From DASSBR01 sp035688265 (GTDB lineage: Bacteria > Pseudomonadota > Gammaproteobacteria > Natronospirales > DASSBR01): 9,050 bases of DNA. Made by a program: the position numbers and the translations under genes. Numbering within the stretch: the first letter of the stretch is position 1; each line of letters begins with the position of its first letter. Under the pieces are notes generated by a model. That model had not been told where the DNA came from. It was given only the letters and a program-made list of their open reading frames with translations, and did no database searches. This document shows positions 1 through 7,601 of the stretch, piece by piece. The stretch lies in contig DASSNE010000001.1 of assembly GCA_035688265.1 (NCBI GenBank), positions 1-9,050 of the forward strand. The letters are read 5' to 3'.

Positions 1-716
1 GGAACTTCAACCCACCCAGGCACATCCTTCCAGGCCCCGCTCATCCGCTTCTCAAGCTCCCGATACTCCGGCATACACAGCTCCACCACCCGCCAGAACC
101 GTACCGAATGATTCATATGCCGCGTATGCGCCAGCTCGTGAATGAACAGGTAATCGACCAGTTCCGGCGCAAGAAACAGCAGCTTGTAATTGACGCTGAT
201 CTGCTTGCGGGACGAGCAACTGCCCCAGCGCGTGCGCTGCCCCCGCACGCTCACCTTGCTGTACCGGAAGCCGTGCCGGTGCGCGAGGTACGCCAGCCGC
301 GGCAGCAGCGCCTCGCGGGTCTTGCCGGCCAGCCAGCGACGCAACTGCCGCCGCGCCGCCGCCGGGTCGCCGCGGTCCCCGGCCATGTACAAAGCGTGCC
401 CGCGCTCCGTCACCGCAGCACGGCCAGCGGCGACGCCGTAGAATATCCGGTAATGCGCGCCGATCGACGCCAGCGCCAGCGTCTCCGGCAGACTGTTCGC
501 AGGCAGCGGCCGCGGCAAGTCCCGCGATACGGTCTCAATCCACTCCCGCTGTGCCGACACGAACCGCTCGATCTGGCGCAGTGCGCAGCGCCGCGGCGCG
601 ATGATCTCGACCCCGATCCACGGCCGCACGCGAATCTGCAGGCGCTTCGCCCGCGCGCTGTAACGCAAGGCGTAGCCCATGACCGAATGGCTCGAAGTGA
701 GGCGTCTATTGCTCAT
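1..716 (-). CDS. YgjP/DUF45-family zinc metallopeptidase (partial, 3' end beyond the window)
   Basis: Reading the minus strand from the ATG at 716-714 gives 238 codons without a stop, running off the left edge. The zinc-protease signature is clear. HELAH is at residues 193-197, followed by an NH pair at 202-203 and then FW, so His193, His197 and His203 should bind zinc with Glu194 as the catalytic base. Just before it is the RxRWGSC block (about 161-167) and an NYKLLFLAPELVDY segment, both typical of the YgjP-like (DUF45, PF01863) family. The family is usually about 230-250 aa, so only a few C-terminal residues are probably missing. There is no signal peptide or membrane segment, so it is probably cytoplasmic. 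The physiological substrate of the family is poorly known. No good Shine-Dalgarno precedes the ATG; a second in-frame ATG at 680-678 (Met13) is an alternative start. The gene is divergent from the sensor kinase gene at 831. Confidence 0.9.
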   Translation of the reverse strand, partial: MSNRRLTSSHSVMGYALRYSARAKRLQIRVRPWIGVEIIAPRRCALRQIERFVSAQREWIETVSRDLPRPLPANSLPETLALASIGAHYRIFYGVAAGRAAVTERGHALYMAGDRGDPAAARRQLRRWLAGKTREALLPRLAYLAHRHGFRYSKVSVRGQRTRWGSCSSRKQISVNYKLLFLAPELVDYLFIHELAHTRHMNHSVRFWRVVELCMPEYRELEKRMSGAWKDVPGWVEV

Positions 717-830
717 TTGAGGTAGTAGCATAACCGGGATTGAGGCGGGTTTGGTGGTTTGCCCTACCCCCCGAATCTCCCTATACTCGATCGACGCACG
801 GATGCCCCCGGCAAGCACGACGAAGGCGCA
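717..830. other. Divergent intergenic region, metallopeptidase and first kinase gene
   Basis: These 114 bp separate two divergent start codons. The right half carries the kinase promoter (757-787). For the metallopeptidase gene I see only a weak TATGCT on the minus strand (732-727) with no acceptable -35 box, and it would give almost no leader, so its promoter is unresolved. Confidence 0.5.
757..787 (+). promoter_or_regulatory. Candidate promoter of the first hybrid kinase gene, sigmaS-like -10
   Basis: TTGCCC (759-764) is followed by a 17-base spacer and TATACT (782-787), preceded by C at 781. Against sigma70 consensus these boxes match 4/6 and 5/6. CTATACT is also the -10 form favoured by sigmaS (RpoS) in enterobacteria. 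Transcription would begin near 794, giving a leader of about 37 nt to the ATG at 831. The same two boxes at the same spacing occur before the second kinase gene. Inferred from sequence only. Confidence 0.6.
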
Positions 831-3269
831 ATGAACCGACCCGAATCCGCAACCGATTTCACCCCGCAATCCAGCGCCTGTCACGGCGAAATGACTCAGC
901 GTCGCTACGAGGCGCTGCTTTCATCGGTAACGGATTTTGCATACATCTTTGACCTCGATCATCGATTCATCTATGCCAACCGGGCAACCCTCGAAATGCT
1001 GGGCAAAACCTGGCGTGAAGTCGCCGGCAGGAACTGCCTCGAAATCGGTTATCCGGAATGGCACGCGGCAATGCACGACCGCGAAATCGACCGTGTGGTT
1101 GAAACAAAGGAACCGGTAAGAGGGGAAGTGCCGTTCACCGGTGCCCATGGCCGCGGCATTTATGAATACATTTTTGTGCCGATTCTGAGGGCGGATGGTT
1201 CGGTCGAGGCCGTCGGCGGTACCACCCGCGATGTAACCGAGCGCAAGCGGCGCGAGGAGCGCGACAATTTCCTGGTGGCGTTAAGCGACGCACTGCGGCT
1301 GATCGCGAGCAGCGCCGACATCATTGAAACGGCGAGCCGCATGCTCGGCACGTATCTTGGCGCCGGACGTTGCGGCTACGGCGAAGTCGACCCGGCCCAG
1401 GAAACGTTTACTGTCAGGCGAGACTGGACCGACGGGGAGATGCCGAGTCTCGCCGGCACTCTCCGTATCATGAATTTCACCGAAAACATCGTCGCCGAAT
1501 ATCGCGCCGGCCACACAGTTCGTATGGACGATACGTATCGGGATCCGCGGTCGCGGGCTGCTGAAGACGCCTATGCCGATGCCGGCGGTGTCCGTAGCGG
1601 CATCGGCGTTCCGCTGATCAAGCGGGGCCACCTGGCCGCTATCTTCTACGTACACCAGACAACGCCGCGCGAATGGCGCGACGAGGAAGTCGCACTGGTT
1701 GAAGAAGTGGCCGAACGCACCTGGGAGGCGGTCGAGCGATCCCGTGCGGAAAGAGCCTTGCGCCGCGGCCAGGAACTCCAGCGGATGACGATCGAAGCCG
1801 GCCGGATCGGTACTTGGGACCTTAATCTCGAGTCCCGGGAAGTCGACCTCGGACCGCAAATGGCGGACCTGATGGGGTTCGGTTCCAGCTCAATGCACGT
1901 TCCGGCACGCCGCTGGCAGGATGCCGTGTTTGCGGATGACCTCCATGTCATGCTGGCTGCGCTGAAGAAATCGATGCAGACGCGTGAGCCGTTTGAGATG
2001 GAGTTTCGCATCCGGCGGCCGGATGACGCCGAACGATGGCTGTATTCGCGCGCCACGATCGTTGCCGACTCCTTCGGCACCCTGCATGCTTACGGCGCCA
2101 CCATCGACATCACGGAGCGCAAGCGTGCCGAAGCGGATCTCGAAGCAGCCATCCGAGCCAAGGACGAGTTCCTCGCGATGCTCGGCCACGAGCTGCGCAA
2201 TCCTCTGGCGCCGATCGTCACCGCGCTGCAACTGATGCGCATGCAGAACCCGGACACACTCGTCCGTGAGCGCCGGATCATTGAAACGCAGGTACGACAT
2301 ATGACCGGCCTCGTCGACGACCTGCTTGACGTGTCGCGCATCACGCGCGGCAAGATCACGCTCAAGAAGGCGCCGGTCGACATTGGCGAGGTTGTTGCTC
2401 GCGCCATCGAAACCGCCGAACCGCTGATCGAGAAGCACCAGCAGATCGTACAAAAGGCGATCGAAAATCATCTGACAGTAGACGGCGACGCGCGCCGCCT
2501 GGTACAGGTTGTCACCAACCTGTTGACGAACGCGGCCAGGTATTCGCCACCGCAGCGAACCATCCGGGTGACCGCGGGTGCCGAAGGACGCGAGATAGTG
2601 TTGCGGATACGCGATGAAGGTTATGGCATCGAGCCCGACCTGCTGCCGCGTATCTTCGATCTGTTCACGCAGAGTGCGCAGTCGATCGAGCGTGCAGAAG
2701 GCGGCCTGGGGCTGGGGCTCGCTCTGGTTAAAAACCTCGTCAACCTGCACGATGGCAGTGTCGAAGCACGCAGTGAAGGCCGCGATTGTGGTAGCGAATT
2801 CATCGTCCGCCTGCCGCTGCTCCAACAGCCGTTCGCAAATGAATCGATGTCGGACGCCGATTCGCAGGCGCCGGGTGCCAACAAGCAGCCGGGCGGCCTG
2901 AAGGTGCTGATCATCGACGACTATGTCGACGCGGCCGAAAGCCTCGCCGAACTGCTGAAAATGGATGGTTATGAAGTCCGGGTGGTGTATGACGGCGCGG
3001 CGGCGCTGGAAGCCGCCGCCGAATTCCAGCCGGCGGTCGCACTGGTCGACATCGGCCTGCCGGTAATGGACGGCTATGAAGTCGCACGTCACCTGCGCAA
3101 CATGCCGCACCGGAAAAAACTCACGTTGGTTGCGCTGACCGGCTACGGCCAGGAAAACGACCGGCGCCGCGCCCGCGACGCCGGCTTCGACGAGCACCTG
3201 GTCAAGCCGCTGGACCCGATGAAGATCGGCGAGCTGCTTGCGCGGTTTACGGATGGGCACGACGCCTGA
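831..3269 (+). CDS. Hybrid sensor histidine kinase, PAS-GAF-PAS-HisKA-HATPase-REC
   Basis: An 812-aa soluble hybrid kinase that should sense an intracellular signal, autophosphorylate on His and pass phosphate to its own receiver. Domains: PAS (about 24-142, ending DVTERKRREER), GAF (about 150-305), PAS_3-like (about 318-432, ending DITERKRAE), HisKA with GHELRNPL (phospho-His453), HATPase with N-box Asn567, G1 Asp595 and G2 GGLGLGL at 624-630, then a receiver (about 691-806) with Asp696/Asp697, phospho-acceptor Asp740, Thr770 and Lys792. All catalytic residues are present. There is no membrane span or signal peptide, so the ligand is unknown and probably cytoplasmic. The ATG at 831 is chosen because GAAGG lies 4 nt upstream and a promoter ends at 787; the frame stays open back to a TTG at 759, but that codon lies in the -35 box. 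No DNA-binding output or separate response regulator is adjacent, so the phosphorelay partner is unknown. Confidence 0.93.
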   Translation: MNRPESATDFTPQSSACHGEMTQRRYEALLSSVTDFAYIFDLDHRFIYANRATLEMLGKTWREVAGRNCLEIGYPEWHAAMHDREIDRVVETKEPVRGEVPFTGAHGRGIYEYIFVPILRADGSVEAVGGTTRDVTERKRREERDNFLVALSDALRLIASSADIIETASRMLGTYLGAGRCGYGEVDPAQETFTVRRDWTDGEMPSLAGTLRIMNFTENIVAEYRAGHTVRMDDTYRDPRSRAAEDAYADAGGVRSGIGVPLIKRGHLAAIFYVHQTTPREWRDEEVALVEEVAERTWEAVERSRAERALRRGQELQRMTIEAGRIGTWDLNLESREVDLGPQMADLMGFGSSSMHVPARRWQDAVFADDLHVMLAALKKSMQTREPFEMEFRIRRPDDAERWLYSRATIVADSFGTLHAYGATIDITERKRAEADLEAAIRAKDEFLAMLGHELRNPLAPIVTALQLMRMQNPDTLVRERRIIETQVRHMTGLVDDLLDVSRITRGKITLKKAPVDIGEVVARAIETAEPLIEKHQQIVQKAIENHLTVDGDARRLVQVVTNLLTNAARYSPPQRTIRVTAGAEGREIVLRIRDEGYGIEPDLLPRIFDLFTQSAQSIERAEGGLGLGLALVKNLVNLHDGSVEARSEGRDCGSEFIVRLPLLQQPFANESMSDADSQAPGANKQPGGLKVLIIDDYVDAAESLAELLKMDGYEVRVVYDGAAALEAAAEFQPAVALVDIGLPVMDGYEVARHLRNMPHRKKLTLVALTGYGQENDRRRARDAGFDEHLVKPLDPMKIGELLARFTDGHDA

Positions 3270-3326
3270 ATATCCATACAGCTCGGGTGAGCGCGAGGGC
3301 TTTGCGACGTTCTGGAAAATGGATAT
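3270..3326. repeat. 8-bp inverted repeat after the first kinase stop codon
   Basis: ATATCCAT at 3270-3277, directly after the TGA, is mirrored by ATGGATAT at 3319-3326 with 41 bases between. The arms are A/T-rich, the loop is long and no T-run follows, so it does not look like an intrinsic terminator. It could be a protein-binding pair or chance. Confidence 0.3.
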
Positions 3327-3337
3327 CGGGCGCACAC

Positions 3338-3359
3338 CATTCAAAATCCCGCCATTCAA
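3338..3359 (+). repeat. 8-bp direct repeat upstream of the second kinase promoter
   Basis: CCATTCAA occurs at 3338-3345 and again at 3352-3359, a 14-bp period. The repeat ends 24 bp before the candidate -35 box at 3384. A pair of direct repeats at this place could bind an activator, but the 14-bp spacing is not a clean helical turn and no counterpart was noticed before the first kinase gene. Confidence 0.3.
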
Positions 3360-3381
3360 TGACATAGCAAGCCAGAACGAA

Positions 3382-3412
3382 GTTTGCCGTAATCACATAA
3401 CGCTTCTATACT
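3382..3412 (+). promoter_or_regulatory. Candidate promoter of the second hybrid kinase gene, sigmaS-like -10
   Basis: TTGCCG (3384-3389), a 17-base spacer and TATACT (3407-3412), with TC just before the -10. The surrounding bases repeat those of the upstream gene's promoter: GTTTGCCSTA at the -35 and CTATACT at the -10. The predicted start point is near 3419, only about 14 nt before the ATG at 3433 or 26 nt before the ATG at 3445. This suggests the second gene is transcribed on its own, not only by read-through. Confidence 0.6.
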
Positions 3413-3432
3413 GAAAAGTCCCCAATGCAGCC

Positions 3433-6400
3433 ATGGACGGCACTATGACAACGGCGGACTCCGCGCCCGGCTCAGGTAACTGGTCTGCCCGCTTCCCTGG
3501 TGACAGTGAGATGCATGCACGCGTCCGTGAATACGATTGGACGCGAACCTCCCTCGGCCCCGTCGAACAATGGCCGCAGTCGCTGAAGACGGCAGTTGTC
3601 ACCTGCCTCGACGCGGGCTTTGCACATTTCATCTGGTGGGGCCCCGATCTCATCCAGTTGTATAACGACGCCGCTGTGACCATATTACGCGACCGGCATC
3701 CGGCGGCCCTTGGGCAGCCGGCCCGCGAATGCTGGCGGGAAATATGGGATGACCTCGCCATACCCGTGGACCGGGTGCTCGCCACCGCTGCACCACGGCG
3801 ATGCGGGAACGCAGCGCCCATTTTCGATCGCGGGGGCATGCGTCAACCGGCCTACTTCGATCTCTGCTTCAGCGCGCTGCGCGACGAATCCGGCACTGTC
3901 GCCGGCGTAATCATTGCCGCCGTCGACACGACCGACCGTGTCTGCGCAGAAATGGCGTTGCGCGAGAGCGAGACTCGGCTGACGGCCGACCTCGCCGGTA
4001 TGCGGCGGCTGTACGAATTGCAAGCAAGGCTGGCCGAGCAAACTGACCTGCACACGGCGCTGGAGGAGATAGTTTCCGCGTCGAACGAATTCATGGAGAC
4101 CGACCGTGGCTGTATGCAACTCGTCAGCGCGGACGGGGAGCGACTCGAAATGTTCGCGTATTGCGGGTACGCCGACGATGATCCGTTCATACGGCGTTTT
4201 CTGCACGACGGGTCGAAGGGTGGGTGCGACGCGGTGCGCCGCGAGCGCCGGCGTCTGATCATAGAAGACATTGCCACCTTTCCCGGATTCGACAACGCAC
4301 CCGCCGATCGCGAAGTGGCGCTTGCCGAAAATATCCGTGCGGCGCAGTCGACGCCGCTATTCAGTCGGGAGGGTGAAGTTCTGGGCGTTCTCAGCAATCA
4401 ATTCCGGAGCCCGCGCCGGCCAACGGAAAACCAGATCAAGCTGATCGACATGCTCGCCTGGACAGCATCGGAATTTATTGCCCGCCATTACGCCGATGCA
4501 GCGTTGCGCGCCGGCGAGGCACGACTGCGTGCCGCCACGAACGCCGCGCAAATCGGGATATGGGAATTCGACCTGCGCAACAGGAAGTTGCTCTACGCGT
4601 CGCGGCGGTATGCCCAGATCATGGGCTATGACGAAATTCCGGACGGCTGGACGCTGGAGCGTGCACTTGAGCACTTCGAACCGGCGGATCGGCGTCGCCT
4701 GCTGAACTACCTGCGCGACCAAGGCGGCCAGGGCATGCTGGAGAGCCGCATCACCCGCATCGACGGCAAGCGACGCTGGATCTCGCTGGGCAGCGAGGTT
4801 TACCGGGACGGCAATGGCACGCCGGTACGCGTTGTCGGCACGATGCTCGACATTACCGAGCGCAAGCTGCGCGAAGAACGCGAGCAGTTCCTGCTCAAGC
4901 TAAGCGACGAACTGCGGCTGCTGGGCGATCCGGATGTCATTCAGGAAGTCGCCGCGCGGGCGACGGCCGAGCATCTTCATGTCAGCCGCGCACTGTACGC
5001 GGAACTGGAGCACGAGGAAGATGGCGATTATTTCGCGGTCATACGCGACTACCATACGCCCGATATCGGCGGCATCGCCGAGAGGCTCCGGCCTACGGAC
5101 TTCGGCAGGGCGCTGTTCGAATCCTGCCGGGACGGCAAGCCGATCTTCGTGACCGACGTGGAGACGGAGCCGCAACTGACGGATGCCGAGCGTAGCGCCT
5201 GTCTCGGCATCAAAATGCGAGCCCGCGCCGTTGTGCCACTGGTCAAGAATGGCCGCTTCATAGCGGCCTTCGGCGTTCACCACCATGCACCTCGCATCTG
5301 GACGGAAGATGAGATCACGCTGATCAGGGAAGCCGCGGAACGAACCTGGAGCGCCGTCAAGCGCGCGGCGGCCGAAGTGGCGTTGCGCGAAAGCGAAGCA
5401 CAATTGCAACAGGCGAGCCGCGCCAAGGACGAATTCCTGGCGATGCTGGGCCACGAGCTGCGCAATCCGCTGCAGCCGATCAGAACGACATTGCGGCTGA
5501 TGCAGATGCGTGAACCCAATGCCCTCGTCGACGAGCGCGCGATCATCGATTCGCAAGTACAACACATGATCGGCATGGTCGACGACCTGCTAGACGTGTC
5601 GCGCATCGCGCGCGGCAAGATCGAATTGAAAACGACCGCCCTCGATATCGGCGATGTCATCCTGCGCGCGATCGAAACCGCGCGGCCAATGCTCGAGGAA
5701 AGCGGCCAGGTGGTGGAAACCGCGATCGGCGACGGCCTGATCGTCGAAGGCGAGCGACGCCGGCTGGTGCAGATCATGACCAATCTGCTGACCAACGCCG
5801 CGAAATATTCGCCACGCGGCCGGCGGATTCATGTCAGCGCCGGCGCCGAGCGCGGCCGCGTCGTCATTCGCGTGCGCGATCAAGGCATTGGGATTTCGCC
5901 CGAGTTGCTACCGCACATTTTCGACTCGTTTACGCAGGATTCACAATCGATCGAGCGGTCGCAGGGCGGGCTGGGACTCGGGCTCGCAATCGTTCACAGC
6001 CTGGTCACGCTGCATGGCGGTACCGTCGAAGCGACCAGCGCCGGCCGCGACCAGGGCAGCGAGTTCATCGTGCGGCTGCCACTGGTCGAGCGTCGCGCGG
6101 TTGAACGTGAGCCAGTACACACGGACACCATGACCGTGCCGCCGGCGTCGATGGTCGCGAGAGAACATCTCAAGGTGTTGATCGTCGACGACTACGCCAG
6201 CGCGGCCGAAAGCCTCGCGGAGTTGTTGAACTTTGAGGGCTTCGAGACGCGGATCGCCAACGACGGTGCCGAGGCCGTCGAAGCCGCCATGGAGTTCAGG
6301 CCGGAGGTCGCATTGATCGATATCGGTCTGCCGGTCATGGACGGCTACGAGGTCGCGCGCCGCCTGCACGAAATCCCGGCGCTGCGCGACACGCGGTTGA

Positions 6401-6576
6401 TTGCGGTCACCGGCTACGGACAGGAAAGCGATCGGCAGCGTACGAAGGAAGCCGGCTTCGACCGCCACGTCGTCAAGCCGATCGACCCCAGCGGCATCGG
6501 TGCACTGGTCAGGCAGACCGCTTCGCCCGCAACTCCGCCACCACCCGCTTCAGATTTGTCTGCGTTTCGACACTGA
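3433..6576 (+). CDS. Hybrid sensor histidine kinase, PAS-GAF-PAS-GAF-HisKA-HATPase-REC
   Basis: A 1047-aa soluble hybrid kinase, paralogous to its upstream neighbour. Domains: an N-terminal PAS-like module (about 30-170) with the DWxxTxLGPxxxWPxSL opening seen in many multi-PAS kinases, GAF1 (about 190-355), PAS (about 362-478, ending DITERKLREER), GAF2 (about 487-645), HisKA with GHELRNPL (phospho-His674), HATPase with Asn788, Asp816 and GGLGLGL at 845-851, and a receiver (about 914-1028) with Asp919/Asp920, phospho-acceptor Asp963, Thr993 and Lys1015. All key residues are present. No membrane segment is visible. Start choice is uncertain: the ATG at 3433 lacks a Shine-Dalgarno, while the in-frame ATG at 3445 (Met5) has a weak GGACGG 4 nt upstream. 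The last about 19 residues, proline- and alanine-rich, extend past the receiver fold and lie antisense to the isomerase gene. Ligand and phosphorelay partner are unknown. Confidence 0.93.
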   Translation: MDGTMTTADSAPGSGNWSARFPGDSEMHARVREYDWTRTSLGPVEQWPQSLKTAVVTCLDAGFAHFIWWGPDLIQLYNDAAVTILRDRHPAALGQPARECWREIWDDLAIPVDRVLATAAPRRCGNAAPIFDRGGMRQPAYFDLCFSALRDESGTVAGVIIAAVDTTDRVCAEMALRESETRLTADLAGMRRLYELQARLAEQTDLHTALEEIVSASNEFMETDRGCMQLVSADGERLEMFAYCGYADDDPFIRRFLHDGSKGGCDAVRRERRRLIIEDIATFPGFDNAPADREVALAENIRAAQSTPLFSREGEVLGVLSNQFRSPRRPTENQIKLIDMLAWTASEFIARHYADAALRAGEARLRAATNAAQIGIWEFDLRNRKLLYASRRYAQIMGYDEIPDGWTLERALEHFEPADRRRLLNYLRDQGGQGMLESRITRIDGKRRWISLGSEVYRDGNGTPVRVVGTMLDITERKLREEREQFLLKLSDELRLLGDPDVIQEVAARATAEHLHVSRALYAELEHEEDGDYFAVIRDYHTPDIGGIAERLRPTDFGRALFESCRDGKPIFVTDVETEPQLTDAERSACLGIKMRARAVVPLVKNGRFIAAFGVHHHAPRIWTEDEITLIREAAERTWSAVKRAAAEVALRESEAQLQQASRAKDEFLAMLGHELRNPLQPIRTTLRLMQMREPNALVDERAIIDSQVQHMIGMVDDLLDVSRIARGKIELKTTALDIGDVILRAIETARPMLEESGQVVETAIGDGLIVEGERRRLVQIMTNLLTNAAKYSPRGRRIHVSAGAERGRVVIRVRDQGIGISPELLPHIFDSFTQDSQSIERSQGGLGLGLAIVHSLVTLHGGTVEATSAGRDQGSEFIVRLPLVERRAVEREPVHTDTMTVPPASMVAREHLKVLIVDDYASAAESLAELLNFEGFETRIANDGAEAVEAAMEFRPEVALIDIGLPVMDGYEVARRLHEIPALRDTRLIAVTGYGQESDRQRTKEAGFDRHVVKPIDPSGIGALVRQTASPATPPPPASDLSAFRH
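6509..6576. other. 68-bp tail-to-tail overlap of two coding regions
   Basis: The kinase frame on the plus strand stops at 6574-6576, while the isomerase frame on the minus strand stops at 6511-6509. The last 22 kinase codons therefore lie antisense to the last 22 isomerase codons. No intergenic room is left for a terminator, and I see no hairpin with a T-run, so transcripts from the two sides are expected to overlap at their 3' ends. Confidence 0.85.
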
Positions 6577-7273
6577 ACCACGAATCGGCTATCGCGTCGA
6601 TGGCCGGTCCGGTTGCAGCGTCGGCGAGCGTGCTGCGTAGTGAGGCGCGGGCGCGCCGGCGCGTCGTGGCGTATGCGTTCACCGGCAACGCGAGAACGCT
6701 TTCGAGCCAGTTGCGCGCCCTTGGAACGACGTCGTCGGGCGACGCCAGTTCATCGACGAAGCCGGCGGTCAGCGCCTGCTCCGATTCGAGCAGCCGCCCT
6801 TCTCCGCCCAGCAGCGCCGCCTGGCGCGGACCGACCACGGTGGCCAGCGTCTCATACAACACCGCGGGTAACGGCAAGCCGACGCGCACCTCGTTGAGGC
6901 CGATCTTGTAGCGACCTTCAGCCATGACGCGATAATCGCAGCACAGTGCCAGCACGGCTCCGCCCGCGGGGCTGTGACCGGTAATGGCGGCGACGACCGG
7001 AATCGGCGCATCCGCCAGCGCGCACATCAATCCGACAAAATCGCGCCAGAAAGCGGTAATCGCTCGCCGGTCGAGCGACAACAGTTGCGGCAGATCGAGG
7101 CCGGCCGAAAACATGCCGGGCGCCCCGGCCAGCAGCACCCCCTTCGCTCCGGCCGTTGGCGCCCCGGCGACGGCCGCGGCCAGCGCCTGGACCAGCTCCG
7201 GATTGAGGGCGTTGGCGGGCGGCCGCGCCAGACAGATATCCCTGATGCCATTATGTTCCTTTATTTCAATCAT
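6509..7273 (-). CDS. Enoyl-CoA isomerase-like crotonase (ECI1/DCI type)
   Basis: A 254-aa crotonase-fold protein, typical length for the family. FSAGLDL (55-61) and the PAGG turn (102-105) should form the CoA and oxyanion sites. The block from CDYR (112-115) to IGLNE (124-128) closely resembles mitochondrial delta3,delta2-enoyl-CoA isomerase (ECI1/DCI). In enoyl-CoA hydratase two glutamates act (Glu144 and Glu164, rat numbering). Here the first position is Val107 and only the second, Glu128, is kept, which fits an isomerase moving the double bond of 3-enoyl-CoAs during beta-oxidation of unsaturated fatty acids. The ATG lies inside the end of ftsB (8-nt overlap) with no clear Shine-Dalgarno, so translation is probably coupled. 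It is the last gene of an eno-ftsB-isomerase operon, and its 3' end overlaps the convergent kinase gene by 68 bp. A related crotonase with another substrate remains possible. Confidence 0.85.
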   Translation of the reverse strand: MIEIKEHNGIRDICLARPPANALNPELVQALAAAVAGAPTAGAKGVLLAGAPGMFSAGLDLPQLLSLDRRAITAFWRDFVGLMCALADAPIPVVAAITGHSPAGGAVLALCCDYRVMAEGRYKIGLNEVRVGLPLPAVLYETLATVVGPRQAALLGGEGRLLESEQALTAGFVDELASPDDVVPRARNWLESVLALPVNAYATTRRRARASLRSTLADAATGPAIDAIADSWFSVETQTNLKRVVAELRAKRSA

Positions 7274-7601
7274 TTATTTTATCTTTTTTATGTGAATCCT
7301 TAACTACCGTCTGCTGCGGCTGGGGCCGAATGATCTGGTAGAACGTCTCGCCGGGCTTGATCATTCCCAGTTCCTTGCGCGCCCGCGCCTCGATCGCATC
7401 ATGGCCCTGCTTCAAATCGTGCACCTCGGCGCTCAGATTCAGGTTGCGCGTCTTGAGATGCTCGTTTTTTGCCTTCTGCGCCGCCACCTGTTTTTGCAGT
7501 GCCCACGCGTCCGGCAGACTGTCGTCGGCGATCCAGAGGCGGTACTGCATCAGCAGCAGCAACGCCGCGAGGATGATGCCGATAACGAGCCGCGGGTTCA
7601 T
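7266..7601 (-). CDS. ftsB: Cell division protein FtsB
   Basis: A 111-aa bitopic membrane protein matching FtsB in length (E. coli 103 aa) and layout. It has a short cytoplasmic N-terminus, one transmembrane helix (about 5-23, rich in Leu and Ile and ending MQYRLW as in E. coli), a periplasmic coiled coil (about 33-65, QKQVAAQKAKNEHLKTRN), then EARARKELGM (71-80) and the PGETFY motif (83-88) near the FtsQ-binding part. FtsB joins FtsL and FtsQ in the divisome and helps activate septal peptidoglycan synthesis by FtsWI. The C-terminal tail after residue 92 is charged and Lys-rich. The start codon overlaps the eno stop in an ATGA (7601-7598), the usual eno-ftsB coupling, and the 3' end overlaps the isomerase start. 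The start is fixed by the overlap and by the position of the membrane helix. Confidence 0.96.
   Translation of the reverse strand: MNPRLVIGIILAALLLLMQYRLWIADDSLPDAWALQKQVAAQKAKNEHLKTRNLNLSAEVHDLKQGHDAIEARARKELGMIKPGETFYQIIRPQPQQTVVKDSHKKDKIND

Noticed and set aside
108..725. A 205-codon open frame on the plus strand at the left edge.
   Set aside because: It is antisense to the metallopeptidase with the HELAH zinc motif, and its product is Arg- and Pro-rich with no domain.
759..830. A 24-residue N-terminal extension of the first kinase, starting at TTG 759.
   Set aside because: The TTG is the -35 box of a good promoter whose start point would be near 794, and the ATG at 831 has a GAAGG sequence in front of it.
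3280..3291. GCTC-GGGT-GAGC as a possible terminator hairpin after the first kinase gene.
   Set aside because: The stem has only 4 bp and no T-run follows.
1890..3365. A 491-codon open frame on the minus strand under the first kinase gene.
   Set aside because: It lies antisense to the HisKA, ATPase and receiver domains, whose motifs are intact on the plus strand; its product shows no family features.
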